From NCBI GenBank assembly GCA_947649205.1, contig CANSQM010000004.1, positions 45,452-109,451 of the forward strand: a DNA stretch of 64,000 nt. The letters are read 5' to 3'. Below the pieces are notes generated by a model. It saw only the letters and a program-made list of their open reading frames with translations. It had not been told where the DNA came from and made no database searches. A program made the position numbers and the translations under genes. The DNA comes from an uncultured Enterorhabdus sp. (lineage in GTDB: Bacteria > Actinomycetota > Coriobacteriia > Coriobacteriales > Eggerthellaceae). Positions within the stretch are counted from its first letter, which is position 1. Each line of letters opens with the position of its first letter. Shown here one piece after another: positions 32,644 to 41,166 of this stretch.

Positions 32644-32846
32644 AAAAGCCGCACCGCTTCGTCAAGGGGCCGAGACCTTAAATTTTGTTGAAGAAGGAGC
32701 GGCACACCAACGCGAACTCCAGCGAAACGGCCGAACACGAGACCATCCCCTCGCACAAACGGTCGGCGACAAAGCGGGCACAGCGACTCTCCCCGAATAG
32801 CGCCATGCTACAATGGCCAGAGAATGCCCCGCTAGAAAGGATGATC

Positions 32847-33728
32847 ATGAGCGCCGAGCCGGACTACGAACGCTACGAGGAGCCGTACTCCTACCGCGTG
32901 CGCGACCAGCGCGTTCGCTCCGCCCGGGGCCTGCAAGCCGTCGACGGCCTTACCACCAGCGCTGCCTTCGACGAGCCCGCCGCCCGCTATGTGGCCGGCG
33001 ACATCAGCGCCAGCCAGCTCAGCGACATGGTGGATGAGTACTACAACCAGAAGGTCGAGCGCGGCATCAACCGCTACTCCCAGGAGGCCGACCTCGTGAG
33101 CGCACGCATCTGCAATGCGCTCGATTCAAACGGCTTCACGTTCTCCCCCGCCACGCTGCGCTCCATTCACGGACGTTTATTTCGGGGCCTCATGGAAGAC
33201 TCGCGATACGAGCAGCACTACCGCGACTACAATCTCTCAAAACGTGAGTTCGTCCTCGCCCGAGAATCAGTGGCCTACGGCGACTACGTATCCATTGAAG
33301 ACGATCTAGCGGCCGCGTTCGCCGAGTTCAAACCCGCAATGGCAGCCCTCGGCGACTACCGTGCCTATGCCGCTTCCGTGGGCAGCTTCATAACGCGCAT
33401 TTGGCAAATCCACCCCTTTGCGGAGGGGAACACCCGTACCGTGGCTGTCTTTCTCCAGCAGCTGCTGCGCTCCCACGGTTTTCCCCATGATTGTAGTGAG
33501 GCTTTCGACCGATCGTCCCTGCAATTCCGCAACGCGCTCGTGCGGGCAAGTTACCGCAACGTGCCCCTTGGCGTGGAACCCGATGCGACGTTCCTCAACG
33601 AGTTCGTGCTCTGCCTTATCGAAGGAAAGCCCTTCCCCCACCGCAATCGCGACATGGCCGTCCCCGAGCTCTTCCGCTCCAAAGGCCTCATCCCTCCCCA
33701 GGAAGAAGGCTCCCACCGTATCGGATAA
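32847..33728 (+). CDS. Fic/DOC-family protein (AMP-transferase type)
   Basis: The protein has 293 residues. The ATG at 32847 is chosen because AGAAAGG ends 6 bases before it; an ATG at 32841 is adjacent to the ribosome site. TACAAT at 32809-32814 is a likely -10. The Fic core has HPFAEGNTRT with catalytic H189; the usual second arginine (GNGRxxR) is replaced (GNTRTVA), a variant seen in many Fic proteins. A helical N-terminal region precedes the core. I see no clear (S/T)xxxE(G/N) inhibitory helix and no small antitoxin gene beside it. Fic proteins add AMP or other nucleotides to target proteins; the target is unknown. Confidence 0.88.
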   Translation: MSAEPDYERYEEPYSYRVRDQRVRSARGLQAVDGLTTSAAFDEPAARYVAGDISASQLSDMVDEYYNQKVERGINRYSQEADLVSARICNALDSNGFTFSPATLRSIHGRLFRGLMEDSRYEQHYRDYNLSKREFVLARESVAYGDYVSIEDDLAAAFAEFKPAMAALGDYRAYAASVGSFITRIWQIHPFAEGNTRTVAVFLQQLLRSHGFPHDCSEAFDRSSLQFRNALVRASYRNVPLGVEPDATFLNEFVLCLIEGKPFPHRNRDMAVPELFRSKGLIPPQEEGSHRIG

Positions 33729-33795
33729 AAGGCAGGGGGATGTCGCCACAGCCATCACACGGGTCAACCAGCGAGCCACCGCATGAGCCGGGCGC

Positions 33796-34269
33796 CTACG
33801 CTTCCGGCAGTTTGCAGACGTCCACCCACTGACTGCTGGGCGTGTAGGCGGCCAGCTCGTCGGGGGTGAGAGCGATAGCGCTGTTGGAGCTGCCGCAGGC
33901 AGGATACACCACATCGAAACGACGGAGTGATTCGTCCAAATACACGTCGCAGCCCTCGTTCACAGCGAAGGGGCACACGCCGCCGACGGCGTGGCCGATG
34001 CGCGACTCGGCCTCCTCAGCGGGAAGCATGCGGGGCTTGGTGGCGAACTGGGCCTTGAACTTCGGGTTCGCGATGCGGGCATCGCCGGCACACACCACCA
34101 GCGCCACGCGATCGCCCACGGCAAACGACAGCGTCTTGGCAATACGGGCTGGCTCGCAGCCCACTGCGGCCGCCGCCAGTTCCACGGTAGCGCTGGACGT
34201 ATCGAATTCCAGCACGTCCCCCGCGCGCCCAAGTTCCGCAAAGTACGTCTTCACCTTTTCGATAGCCAT
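33796..34269 (-). CDS. YbaK/EbsC-type aminoacyl-tRNA deacylase
   Basis: The protein has 157 residues. The YbaK/ProX fold is shown by ARIAKTLSFAVGDRVALVVC with its active-site lysine, FKAQFATKPRML, GHAVGGVCPFAVNEGCDVYL and the GSSNSAIALTPDEL segment near the C-terminus. The GVCPF glycine motif is typical. Such proteins hydrolyse misacylated tRNA (for example Cys- or Ala-tRNA-Pro). It is a single gene converging on Fic. Confidence 0.92.
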   Translation of the reverse strand: MAIEKVKTYFAELGRAGDVLEFDTSSATVELAAAAVGCEPARIAKTLSFAVGDRVALVVCAGDARIANPKFKAQFATKPRMLPAEEAESRIGHAVGGVCPFAVNEGCDVYLDESLRRFDVVYPACGSSNSAIALTPDELAAYTPSSQWVDVCKLPEA

Positions 34270-34519
34270 ACTACACGCCTTTCGCTCGCCCATTCCGCAG
34301 CATCGCGCTTCATTATCGCCGCTTGCGTCGCCTGCGCTGCTGAGGCGCTGGGCATTCGGCTTCCCATTGACCGCAAAACCGTCGGAACGGCCCTTCACCA
34401 TGGGTCGTGCTTGGAAAGTAAAGCATATAGTTTACATTCCAAGCACAATGGTCTGCCACCGAGCGTTGTTCTCACCGAACCGCCCTGGCGCCACCGCCGA
34501 GATCGCCTGAGGAGCCCCT

Positions 34520-35557
34520 ATGATTTCTTTTGAGAACGACTATTCCACCGGTGCCCATCCGCGCGTGCTGGAGGCGCTGGCGGCCACGAACCTGGAGCCG
34601 GCTTCGGGCTACGGCAACGACCGGTTCTGCGCGAGCGCCGCGGAGCGCATCCGCACAGCCTGCGGCGACCCCGAGGCCGACGTGTTCTTCCTCGTAGGCG
34701 GCACCCAGGCCAACGCCGTGGTGATCTCGTCGCTGCTCGCCGGCTACGAGGGCGTCATCGCCGCCGACACCGGGCACATCGCGGCCCATGAGGCGGGCGC
34801 CATCGAGGCCACGGGCCACAAGGTGCTCACCATTCCCGAGCGCGACGGCAAGCTGCGCGCCGCCGATGTGGCCGCCTACCTGGATACCTTTTACGGCGAC
34901 GCAAGCCACGACCACATGGTGTTCCCCGGTATGGTATTCATCGCGCATCCCTCCGAGCTGGGCACTGTGTACTCGCTGACCGAGCTGGAAGAGCTCTCGG
35001 CTTTGTGCCGCCGCTACGAGATTCCGCTGTACCTGGACGGTGCGCGCCTCGCCTACGGCCTGGCCGCCCACGACACCGACGTCACCCTGGCTGACATCGC
35101 GCGCCTCTGCGACGCCTTCTACATCGGCGGCACCAAGTGCGGAGCGCTCTGCGGCGAGGCCGTGGTGTTCCCGCGCGGCGGCATGCCCAAGCACTTCCTC
35201 ACCCACGTGAAACAACAGGGGGCGCTGCTGGCGAAGGGGCGCCTGCTCGGCGTGCAATTCGACGCTCTGTTCACCGACGACCTCTACGGCGAGGTAGGGC
35301 GCACTGCCATCGATGCCGCCGCCGAGCTGCGCCGCATCCTGAGCGAGGCCGGCTGCACCTTCTTTCGCGAGTCCCCCACCAACCAGCAGTTCATCGTGTT
35401 GGAGAACGCCCAGATGGAGGCCTTGGCCGAGCGTATCCGCTTCAGCTTCTGGGAACGGGTCGATAAGACCCACACCGCCATCCGCCTCGTCACCAGCTGG
35501 TCCACCACCCCCGACGATCTGGCGGCCCTGGAAGAGGCCCTGGCCGCGATACTGTAG
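34520..35557 (+). CDS. Low-specificity threonine aldolase / beta-eliminating lyase family
   Basis: The protein has 345 residues, starting behind GAGGAGCC. It is a PLP fold type I enzyme: the PLP-lysine lies in YIGGTKCGA (about residue 204), the histidine stacking on PLP in DTGHIAAHEAGA, and LYLDGARLAYGL carries the aspartate and arginine pair typical of LtaE. The N-terminal ENDYSTGAHPRVLEAL also matches. The enzyme splits threonine or allo-threonine to glycine and acetaldehyde; related lyases act on other beta-hydroxy amino acids. It lies next to the amino-acid permease block but converges on it across a terminator. Confidence 0.9.
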   Translation: MISFENDYSTGAHPRVLEALAATNLEPASGYGNDRFCASAAERIRTACGDPEADVFFLVGGTQANAVVISSLLAGYEGVIAADTGHIAAHEAGAIEATGHKVLTIPERDGKLRAADVAAYLDTFYGDASHDHMVFPGMVFIAHPSELGTVYSLTELEELSALCRRYEIPLYLDGARLAYGLAAHDTDVTLADIARLCDAFYIGGTKCGALCGEAVVFPRGGMPKHFLTHVKQQGALLAKGRLLGVQFDALFTDDLYGEVGRTAIDAAAELRRILSEAGCTFFRESPTNQQFIVLENAQMEALAERIRFSFWERVDKTHTAIRLVTSWSTTPDDLAALEEALAAIL

Positions 35558-35621
35558 AGAATCGCCCGCCCCATCGGGCTCGGCCGCCCGAATCGGGCGC
35601 ACTTGCAGCACTCGACACAAA

Positions 35622-35651
35622 AACGGCCCGGCAGCGAACTGTCGGGCCGTT
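35622..35651. terminator. Bidirectional terminator
   Basis: AACGGCCCG (35622-35630) and CGGGCCGTT (35643-35651), 9-bp perfect arms, preceded by an A-run. Located between the convergent aldolase and permease genes. Confidence 0.8.
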
Positions 35652-35757
35652 GGGGCTTCGCACTTAGAGGGCCACGGGGGGGTGCGGCGCGCGAAGATCG
35701 CCGCGAACCCATTCCGGCCGCCGAGTAGCCTGCGACCACCCGGAAGCGTCTCGCGCC

Positions 35758-37278
35758 CTACCCGAGGTTGATCTGACGGTGGAGCACCTTCGTCAGCACC
35801 AGGTAATAGGCAACGCCGATGAGGATGAACACCACGCCGACGACAAGGGCCACGGTACCCACGGACATCAGGATGCCGAAGCAGACGAGCGCGCCGAGCA
35901 CCGGGAAGACCAGGTGCATGACTACGGCCTTGGCCCCCGTGCGTTCCTTCAGCTGGAACCAGCAGAACACGATGACCGACACGTTCAGCATCACATAGGT
36001 GGACAGCGCACCGAAGTTCGAGATCTTCACCACGGTGTTCATGTCGATGTTGCTGAAATGGAAGACCAGGGTCAGCACCACTGACAGGGCGATGATGAAG
36101 ATAACGGCGTTCAGCGGGGAATTCGTGCGCTTGTTCATCTTGGCCATGAACTTCGGCAGGCAGCCGCCGTTGGCCATGGTGAACATGACGAAGGCGATGG
36201 AGTTCTGCTGCGCGATGGCGGTGAACACGCCCTGGGCCAGGGCCACGCCCACGGCGCACACCACCATGAGCCAGGGACCGGCGGCCATCTTGGCCACCAG
36301 GTAGAAGGCGTTGTCGGTGTTGCCGGCGAAAGCGGCGCCCGACGGATCGATGGAGGTGGCGATGAAGCACTGCAGCGCGTACAGCACGCACAGCACAATG
36401 GCCATCACCATCATGGCGCGCGACGGTCCGTGCTGGGGATCCTTCGCCTCTTGGGTCAGGGTGGCAATCGCGCCGAAGCCCACGTAGGACATGACGGCCA
36501 ACGACACGGCGGACATGGTGCCGCCGAACTCGAACTTCGCGGGGTTGAACAGGTTGGTCGGCGAGAAGTTCGCGCTCTCAGGATGCTGCACGACGAACAT
36601 CACGCCGCACACCACGAACAGCGCCAGAATCACCAGCTGGGCCACAAGGGCCACCTTGTTCACCACCATGGCCGTCTTCATGCCGATGAGCGACACGATG
36701 GCCACAATGATAAGGAAGCCGAAGCACAGGGCCAGAATCGGCACATCCGGCAGCATGGAATGGATGGCGATGGCGGCGATGAGGTACACCATAGCCGGGC
36801 TGACCAGGTACTGCAGAAGCATGAGCCAGCCGGCGATGAAGCCGGGAAGCTTGCCGAACACGTGGCTCACATAGGTGAAGATAGAGCCCGAAGAGGGGAA
36901 ATGCTGGATCATGATGCCGAAGGAGAACACCGAGAACAGCACGGCCACGAACCCGATAAGGAAGGCCAGGGTGGGCATGCCGCCGGAATCGGCGAATACG
37001 CCGCCGTAGACGGCCATGGGGGAAATGGGCACCATGGTGATCAGGCCCCACACCACCATATCCTTCACGGTGAGGGTCGCCTTGAAGTCGCCGCCGGCGT
37101 TCTGCTTCGTGGCCACCGTCGGCTTCGTCACCTTCTCGCCGTTGTTCTCGGGCATCGAGAGGCGGGCGGCCTTGCCTGGATCCGCCGCCCTGACCGATGC
37201 CGCGCCGCCTACGGCGGCCGCGACCGATGCGGAGGCCTTCGGCGGGGCGCCCGCGGTCGTCTTTGCGTTGTTGCTCAT
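35758..37278 (-). CDS. APC-family amino acid permease
   Basis: The protein has 506 residues from the ATG at 37278. A hydrophilic tail of about 70 residues, rich in Ala and Lys, precedes about twelve membrane segments. The first segment carries GLITMVPISPMAVYGG, the APC substrate/sodium-site unwound helix region, and segment 6 has MSYVGFGAIATLTQEAKDP, the family signature. Members are proton-coupled amino acid importers or exchangers; the substrate is unknown. It is the last of four co-oriented genes with the second APC permease, PepC and a C45 hydrolase. A 34-bp hairpin separates it from the next gene upstream. Confidence 0.9.
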   Translation of the reverse strand: MSNNAKTTAGAPPKASASVAAAVGGAASVRAADPGKAARLSMPENNGEKVTKPTVATKQNAGGDFKATLTVKDMVVWGLITMVPISPMAVYGGVFADSGGMPTLAFLIGFVAVLFSVFSFGIMIQHFPSSGSIFTYVSHVFGKLPGFIAGWLMLLQYLVSPAMVYLIAAIAIHSMLPDVPILALCFGFLIIVAIVSLIGMKTAMVVNKVALVAQLVILALFVVCGVMFVVQHPESANFSPTNLFNPAKFEFGGTMSAVSLAVMSYVGFGAIATLTQEAKDPQHGPSRAMMVMAIVLCVLYALQCFIATSIDPSGAAFAGNTDNAFYLVAKMAAGPWLMVVCAVGVALAQGVFTAIAQQNSIAFVMFTMANGGCLPKFMAKMNKRTNSPLNAVIFIIALSVVLTLVFHFSNIDMNTVVKISNFGALSTYVMLNVSVIVFCWFQLKERTGAKAVVMHLVFPVLGALVCFGILMSVGTVALVVGVVFILIGVAYYLVLTKVLHRQINLG

Positions 37279-37298
37279 GGAGAACACCTCTATCCTGG

Positions 37299-37332
37299 GC
37301 GGGCCGCGCCCCGCGCCCGGGGCGCGGCCCGC
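37299..37332 (-). terminator. Strong hairpin between two APC permease genes
   Basis: GCGGGCCGCGCCCC (37299-37312) and GGGGCGCGGCCCGC (37319-37332), 14-bp perfect arms around a 6-base loop. No T-run; it could terminate, attenuate or protect a 3' end. Confidence 0.7.
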
Positions 37333-37343
37333 TTCGTTACTGG

Positions 37344-39599
37344 CTACTTATCGTCGGTCGCCTTCGGGGCCGCATCGGCAGCGCCGGCCGCACCCTCGGC
37401 ACCCGTCGTCCCCGTGGCCGCGGCGCCCTCGGCGGCCGCCGTGGGATGGCCCACCTCGCGCTTGGCCTGATCAGCAGCCGCCTTGGCCTCCTTCACCTCG
37501 CGGCGGGCAGATGCCAGGTCGCTATCGGCTTCCACCTGCTGCTCCAGGGCCTCGGCCTCCACCTCGTAGGCATAGGCCTTCTCCTGGGAGGCCTTCGCCG
37601 CCGCGCGGGCAGCCTGCTCGGTCTCGGTGGCCCGCTGGGCATCGGTCACCGGGTCGCGGGGCACCGATTCGGCGGCCACCTCGTCGGCAGGGGCGGCGGG
37701 CACCTCGGCATCCAGCCGCACCGGCTCGGTTCCCTCCACCGGCGTCGGCACCGCAGGAGCCTTCTTCAGCCCCACCGTGGCGGCCGTGCCGATACCGGCC
37801 TTCTTCGAAATCACCGTCGGCTGGCTCATGGGGATGGCACCCAGCGCGCCAATGGACGTGCCGCTGGTCTTCACCGGATGGTTCATGGCCGCCGGGTCGT
37901 CGCCAGCCTCAATGGCCGGAGAGGACGGATGGTGCTTGCCGTGCACGTACTCGTCGGGCAGCACGATTTGCTCGTTGGGGTTCCACAGCTTCTTGATGGG
38001 CATGCCCATGGGGTTCTGGCCCTCGCTCATCAGCTCGGACGGCACATTGGACAGCACCTTCTGGGGCTTCTTCAAACCCTCGAGCTGCCAGGTGAACGGG
38101 GCGAACACGTTGTTCTCGTCCACCCAGTTATGGCGCTTGGAGGCCTGGTACACGCCGAAGCAGATGGCGAAGGTGACGACGATGATGGCCACGATAACCA
38201 CCACGTAGGTCACCGGGCTGCCCACTTCCTCGGCCACCTGGGCCGGCGGGATGATGGCCAGCACGATGCCGAACAAGCAGGCCAAAAGGCCAAGGCCAGC
38301 CACGAGCCACGCGCCCACGTTGCCGCCGGGCACCTTGAACAGGCGCGGACGGTTCGGCTGATCGCGGCGCAGCTTCAAGAACGAGACGAACATGAGCACG
38401 TAGTACATCATGTACAGGATGGTAATGGCCTGGGTGATGAGCACGACGAAGCCCTCGATGTTCGGAATGAGGAAGCACAGAAACGCGATGAGGGTCATGA
38501 ACGTCATCTGCAGGTACATAAGCCGGCTCGGCATGCCGTGCTTGTTGGAGTTCTGCAGCACCTTCGGCAGGAAGCCGGAACGGCCAGCCTGGCCGAGCAT
38601 GAACGAGGGGCCGGCCATGTTGGTGACGAGCGATGCCATGGAGGCACCGAGGCCGACCCACACGAAGGCCACGTAAATCCACGGGCAGTTGAAGGTGGCG
38701 CCGAGAATCTTATAGGTCTGGTACAGGCCGTAGACCAGGTTCATGTCGGATTTCGGCGTGACGATGGCGATGCACACCGTACCGGCGATGAAGATGATCA
38801 GCGTCAGGATCATGGCGATGAAGATGGACAGCGGGAATTCCTTCTGCGGCTTCTTCAGCTGCTTGATGTGGGCGGCGTTCATGTCGATGCCCGCGAAGCT
38901 GAAGAACACGCCGGCGGCCAAGGCCAGGTTGGTGAGGCTGAAGCCGTCGCCGAAGGGATTGAACGCCTCGGGCGTGGGGGTCACATTGGACACGTTGCCC
39001 TGGGCAAGCCATACCACCGTGAAGACGACGATGAAGGCCAGCGGGATGAACGTGCCGATGATGACGCCGTACTTGGTCAGGCGGGCGAAGGCCTTCACGC
39101 CCTTGGTAGCCAGGAAGGTCAGGCCCCAATAGTAGGCCAGCCACGCCAGAATGATGAAGAACTGGTTCTCCGGATGGTTCATGAACTGCACGGCCCAGTC
39201 CCAATCGGGCGTGTAGAAGCCGATGGTGGCCGATGCCGATGCAACACCCATGCCGAAGTTGATGGAGGTCTGGAACCAGAGGATCAAAAGGCAGGTGAAT
39301 GCCAGGCCGGGGCCTAAGGCCTCGCCGACCCAACGGAAGATGCCGCCGCGCTGGCCCCAGCCGGAGGCCAACTCTGCGGCCACGAGGCCGGTGGGCAGGA
39401 AGAATACGAGAGCGCCGATGATAAAGAGCGTGACGGAGGACAGCCCGTAATAAGCCTGCTGGACGTCATTGGCAACGCTGCCGATGATGGTCACGTTCAT
39501 CATGACCAATGCCATGAGGCTAATATAGGCTCCACTGCTGGCCTTCGCTGCGCCCTTCGCCGGCGCCTTCGCCGGATGAGATGCGGTTTGGGAGCTCAT
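37344..39599 (-). CDS. APC-family permease with 220-residue C-terminal extension
   Basis: The protein has 751 residues, starting behind GAGGGG. About twelve to thirteen membrane segments span residues 25-490, resembling the glutamate/GABA-antiporter branch (FSFAGIDMNAAHIKQL in segment 6 and GWGQRGGIFRWV after segment 2). Residues 520-751 are hydrophilic: a Pro/Asn-rich part with KLWNPNEQIVLPDEYVHGK, then a coiled coil rich in Ala/Glu/Gln (about 655-715) and an Ala/Gly/Thr tail. Ordinary APC carriers end near residue 500. The extension is probably cytoplasmic and could bind a partner or sense load. The substrate is unknown. Confidence 0.85.
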   Translation of the reverse strand: MSSQTASHPAKAPAKGAAKASSGAYISLMALVMMNVTIIGSVANDVQQAYYGLSSVTLFIIGALVFFLPTGLVAAELASGWGQRGGIFRWVGEALGPGLAFTCLLILWFQTSINFGMGVASASATIGFYTPDWDWAVQFMNHPENQFFIILAWLAYYWGLTFLATKGVKAFARLTKYGVIIGTFIPLAFIVVFTVVWLAQGNVSNVTPTPEAFNPFGDGFSLTNLALAAGVFFSFAGIDMNAAHIKQLKKPQKEFPLSIFIAMILTLIIFIAGTVCIAIVTPKSDMNLVYGLYQTYKILGATFNCPWIYVAFVWVGLGASMASLVTNMAGPSFMLGQAGRSGFLPKVLQNSNKHGMPSRLMYLQMTFMTLIAFLCFLIPNIEGFVVLITQAITILYMMYYVLMFVSFLKLRRDQPNRPRLFKVPGGNVGAWLVAGLGLLACLFGIVLAIIPPAQVAEEVGSPVTYVVVIVAIIVVTFAICFGVYQASKRHNWVDENNVFAPFTWQLEGLKKPQKVLSNVPSELMSEGQNPMGMPIKKLWNPNEQIVLPDEYVHGKHHPSSPAIEAGDDPAAMNHPVKTSGTSIGALGAIPMSQPTVISKKAGIGTAATVGLKKAPAVPTPVEGTEPVRLDAEVPAAPADEVAAESVPRDPVTDAQRATETEQAARAAAKASQEKAYAYEVEAEALEQQVEADSDLASARREVKEAKAAADQAKREVGHPTAAAEGAAATGTTGAEGAAGAADAAPKATDDK

Positions 39600-39618
39600 T
39601 GTTACCCCTCACGAAAGG

Positions 39619-39653
39619 GTCCGGCGGAACGGTCGCGTCCCGATCCGCCGGAC
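39619..39653 (-). terminator. Hairpin between pepC and the APC permease gene
   Basis: GTCCGGCGGA (39619-39628) and TCCGCCGGAC (39644-39653), 10-bp perfect arms, 75 bp past the PepC stop. Confidence 0.7.
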
Positions 39654-39727
39654 AGCGGATAGTGTGTGCGGGCCTTGAGATGCCCGCGGAGCCGGCCGCA
39701 CGATGGGCGCGCAGCCGGCGGGTGCCC

Positions 39728-41074
39728 TTAGGCGGACACCGGGTTGAAGGTGTTCCAGAACGGCCAGACGATCGGGTCGGAATCCAGGGCCTTCTGCAGC
39801 TCGGGGGTCAGGCGGTCCTTGCGGATGGCCACCTCGTAGACGAAGTTGTCGAACCACTCGTCGCTGCACACGAAGTAGCCGTTGTTGCCGGTCTTCTTGC
39901 CGCCGTTCTCGGTGCCCCAGCTGTTCTCGATCTTCCACTTGGTGGGCTTGCCGTCCTTGATATCCACGCCGGCGATGGTCATGGCGTGGGTGGGCAGGCT
40001 CTCGTGGGTGGCGAAGCGCTCGGCCTTGTCCATGGTGAACTTCACGCCGAACAGCGACTCCAGATCGAACAGATCGAAGTCCATGACGCCGGCCTCGCGA
40101 TCGCAATGCTGCAGCACGTCGGAGCCGAACCAGACGGGCTCGCCGTCCTTGAGCGACTCGATGACGTAGCCCTTCAGCTCGTCCATGGGCACGTTCAGGT
40201 ACAGGTTGCGGCGCTCGGGAATCTGGTCGGAGTCCTGCACGGCGTACAGGCGGCCGTAGGGATTCGCCTCGCCCGGCACGTTGATGATGCCCACGTAGTC
40301 GTCCAGGTTAATGGGCACGTACTTCTTCAGGAACTCCAACGGGGTGAGGCCCAAATCGGCGTGGTACTTACCCTTGGCGTCGTTGTAGGTGAAGTCGAAC
40401 TTCTCCGGGGGCTCGCCGAAGCAGACGGCCAGGATGCGGTACACCTCGGTGAGCATTTCCTCCTGGACGGCCTTGGTGTCCTTGCCCTCCTGGGCCATGG
40501 TGCGCAGCTTCAGACCGTTCTGGCGCAGCAGATGCGAGAGCACCGTGTTCAGCTCGGCGGTGTTATTGGTGCAGTGGGTTTCGCTCATGGCGGAATGGGG
40601 CATCACGCCGTACTTCTTCACCAGGGCGCAGACCATGTCCCAGTCGCCGCCATCCTGCATAGGGGCGCTGAACAGCCAGTCCACCTCGCGGTCGTCGAGG
40701 GCCTTGTCGGCGGTGGCCACCACGTGCTCCATGAACCAGGCCGCACGCTCCAGCTTGCTGAAGAACGCCAGGTAGGCCTGGGAAAGCTCGAAGGTGCCCC
40801 GGGGCAAGTCCAGTTCCTTCTCGATATGGAAGCGCAGCACGTTCAGGCAGGCGAACATCCAGCAACGGCCGGACATCTTCTGGTTGGCCACGGCCTGGTC
40901 GTCCACGTCGATGGAGAACGCGAAGTTCTTGGGGCTCATGGATTCGAGCACCTCCACGCTCTCGGCCGACGCCAGAATGCCGTTCTTGGTAACGGCGCGC
41001 TGGGCCACGTGCTGGGTTTCGGCCTTCTTATAGGCCTGAGCCATCTTCGCAAGTTGTTCCTTTGAGATTTCCAT
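39728..41074 (-). CDS. pepC: Aminopeptidase C (bleomycin-hydrolase family, C1B)
   Basis: The protein has 448 residues, starting behind AAAGGAG. The papain-like catalytic triad is visible: C71 in NQKMSGRCWMFA, histidine in PTHAMTIAGV, and asparagine in WKIENSWGTENG. The length equals PepC/bleomycin hydrolase (about 440-455). It has no signal peptide, so it acts in the cytoplasm, where the family forms hexamers that trim peptides. Its position beside two amino-acid permeases and a C45 hydrolase suggests a nutrient-recovery block. The final residues (NPVSA) differ from the usual C-terminal arm, which could alter exopeptidase specificity. Confidence 0.93.
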   Translation of the reverse strand: MEISKEQLAKMAQAYKKAETQHVAQRAVTKNGILASAESVEVLESMSPKNFAFSIDVDDQAVANQKMSGRCWMFACLNVLRFHIEKELDLPRGTFELSQAYLAFFSKLERAAWFMEHVVATADKALDDREVDWLFSAPMQDGGDWDMVCALVKKYGVMPHSAMSETHCTNNTAELNTVLSHLLRQNGLKLRTMAQEGKDTKAVQEEMLTEVYRILAVCFGEPPEKFDFTYNDAKGKYHADLGLTPLEFLKKYVPINLDDYVGIINVPGEANPYGRLYAVQDSDQIPERRNLYLNVPMDELKGYVIESLKDGEPVWFGSDVLQHCDREAGVMDFDLFDLESLFGVKFTMDKAERFATHESLPTHAMTIAGVDIKDGKPTKWKIENSWGTENGGKKTGNNGYFVCSDEWFDNFVYEVAIRKDRLTPELQKALDSDPIVWPFWNTFNPVSA

Positions 41075-41166
41075 AATCTATGCTCCTTTATTCTCGATAG
41101 GCTGATGCGGTGTATGGAAAGGACGCGAGCGCCGTGGAGAGGCGCGGCATCCGGGTTCCCGGTTTT

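Noticed and set aside
34472..36391. 639-residue minus-strand open frame
   Set aside because: It spans the antisense of the aldolase gene and an alternative frame of the APC permease, crossing a terminator. No family resemblance.
37197..39317. 706-residue plus-strand open frame
   Set aside because: Antisense to the long APC permease; His/Gly/Arg-rich with no motif.
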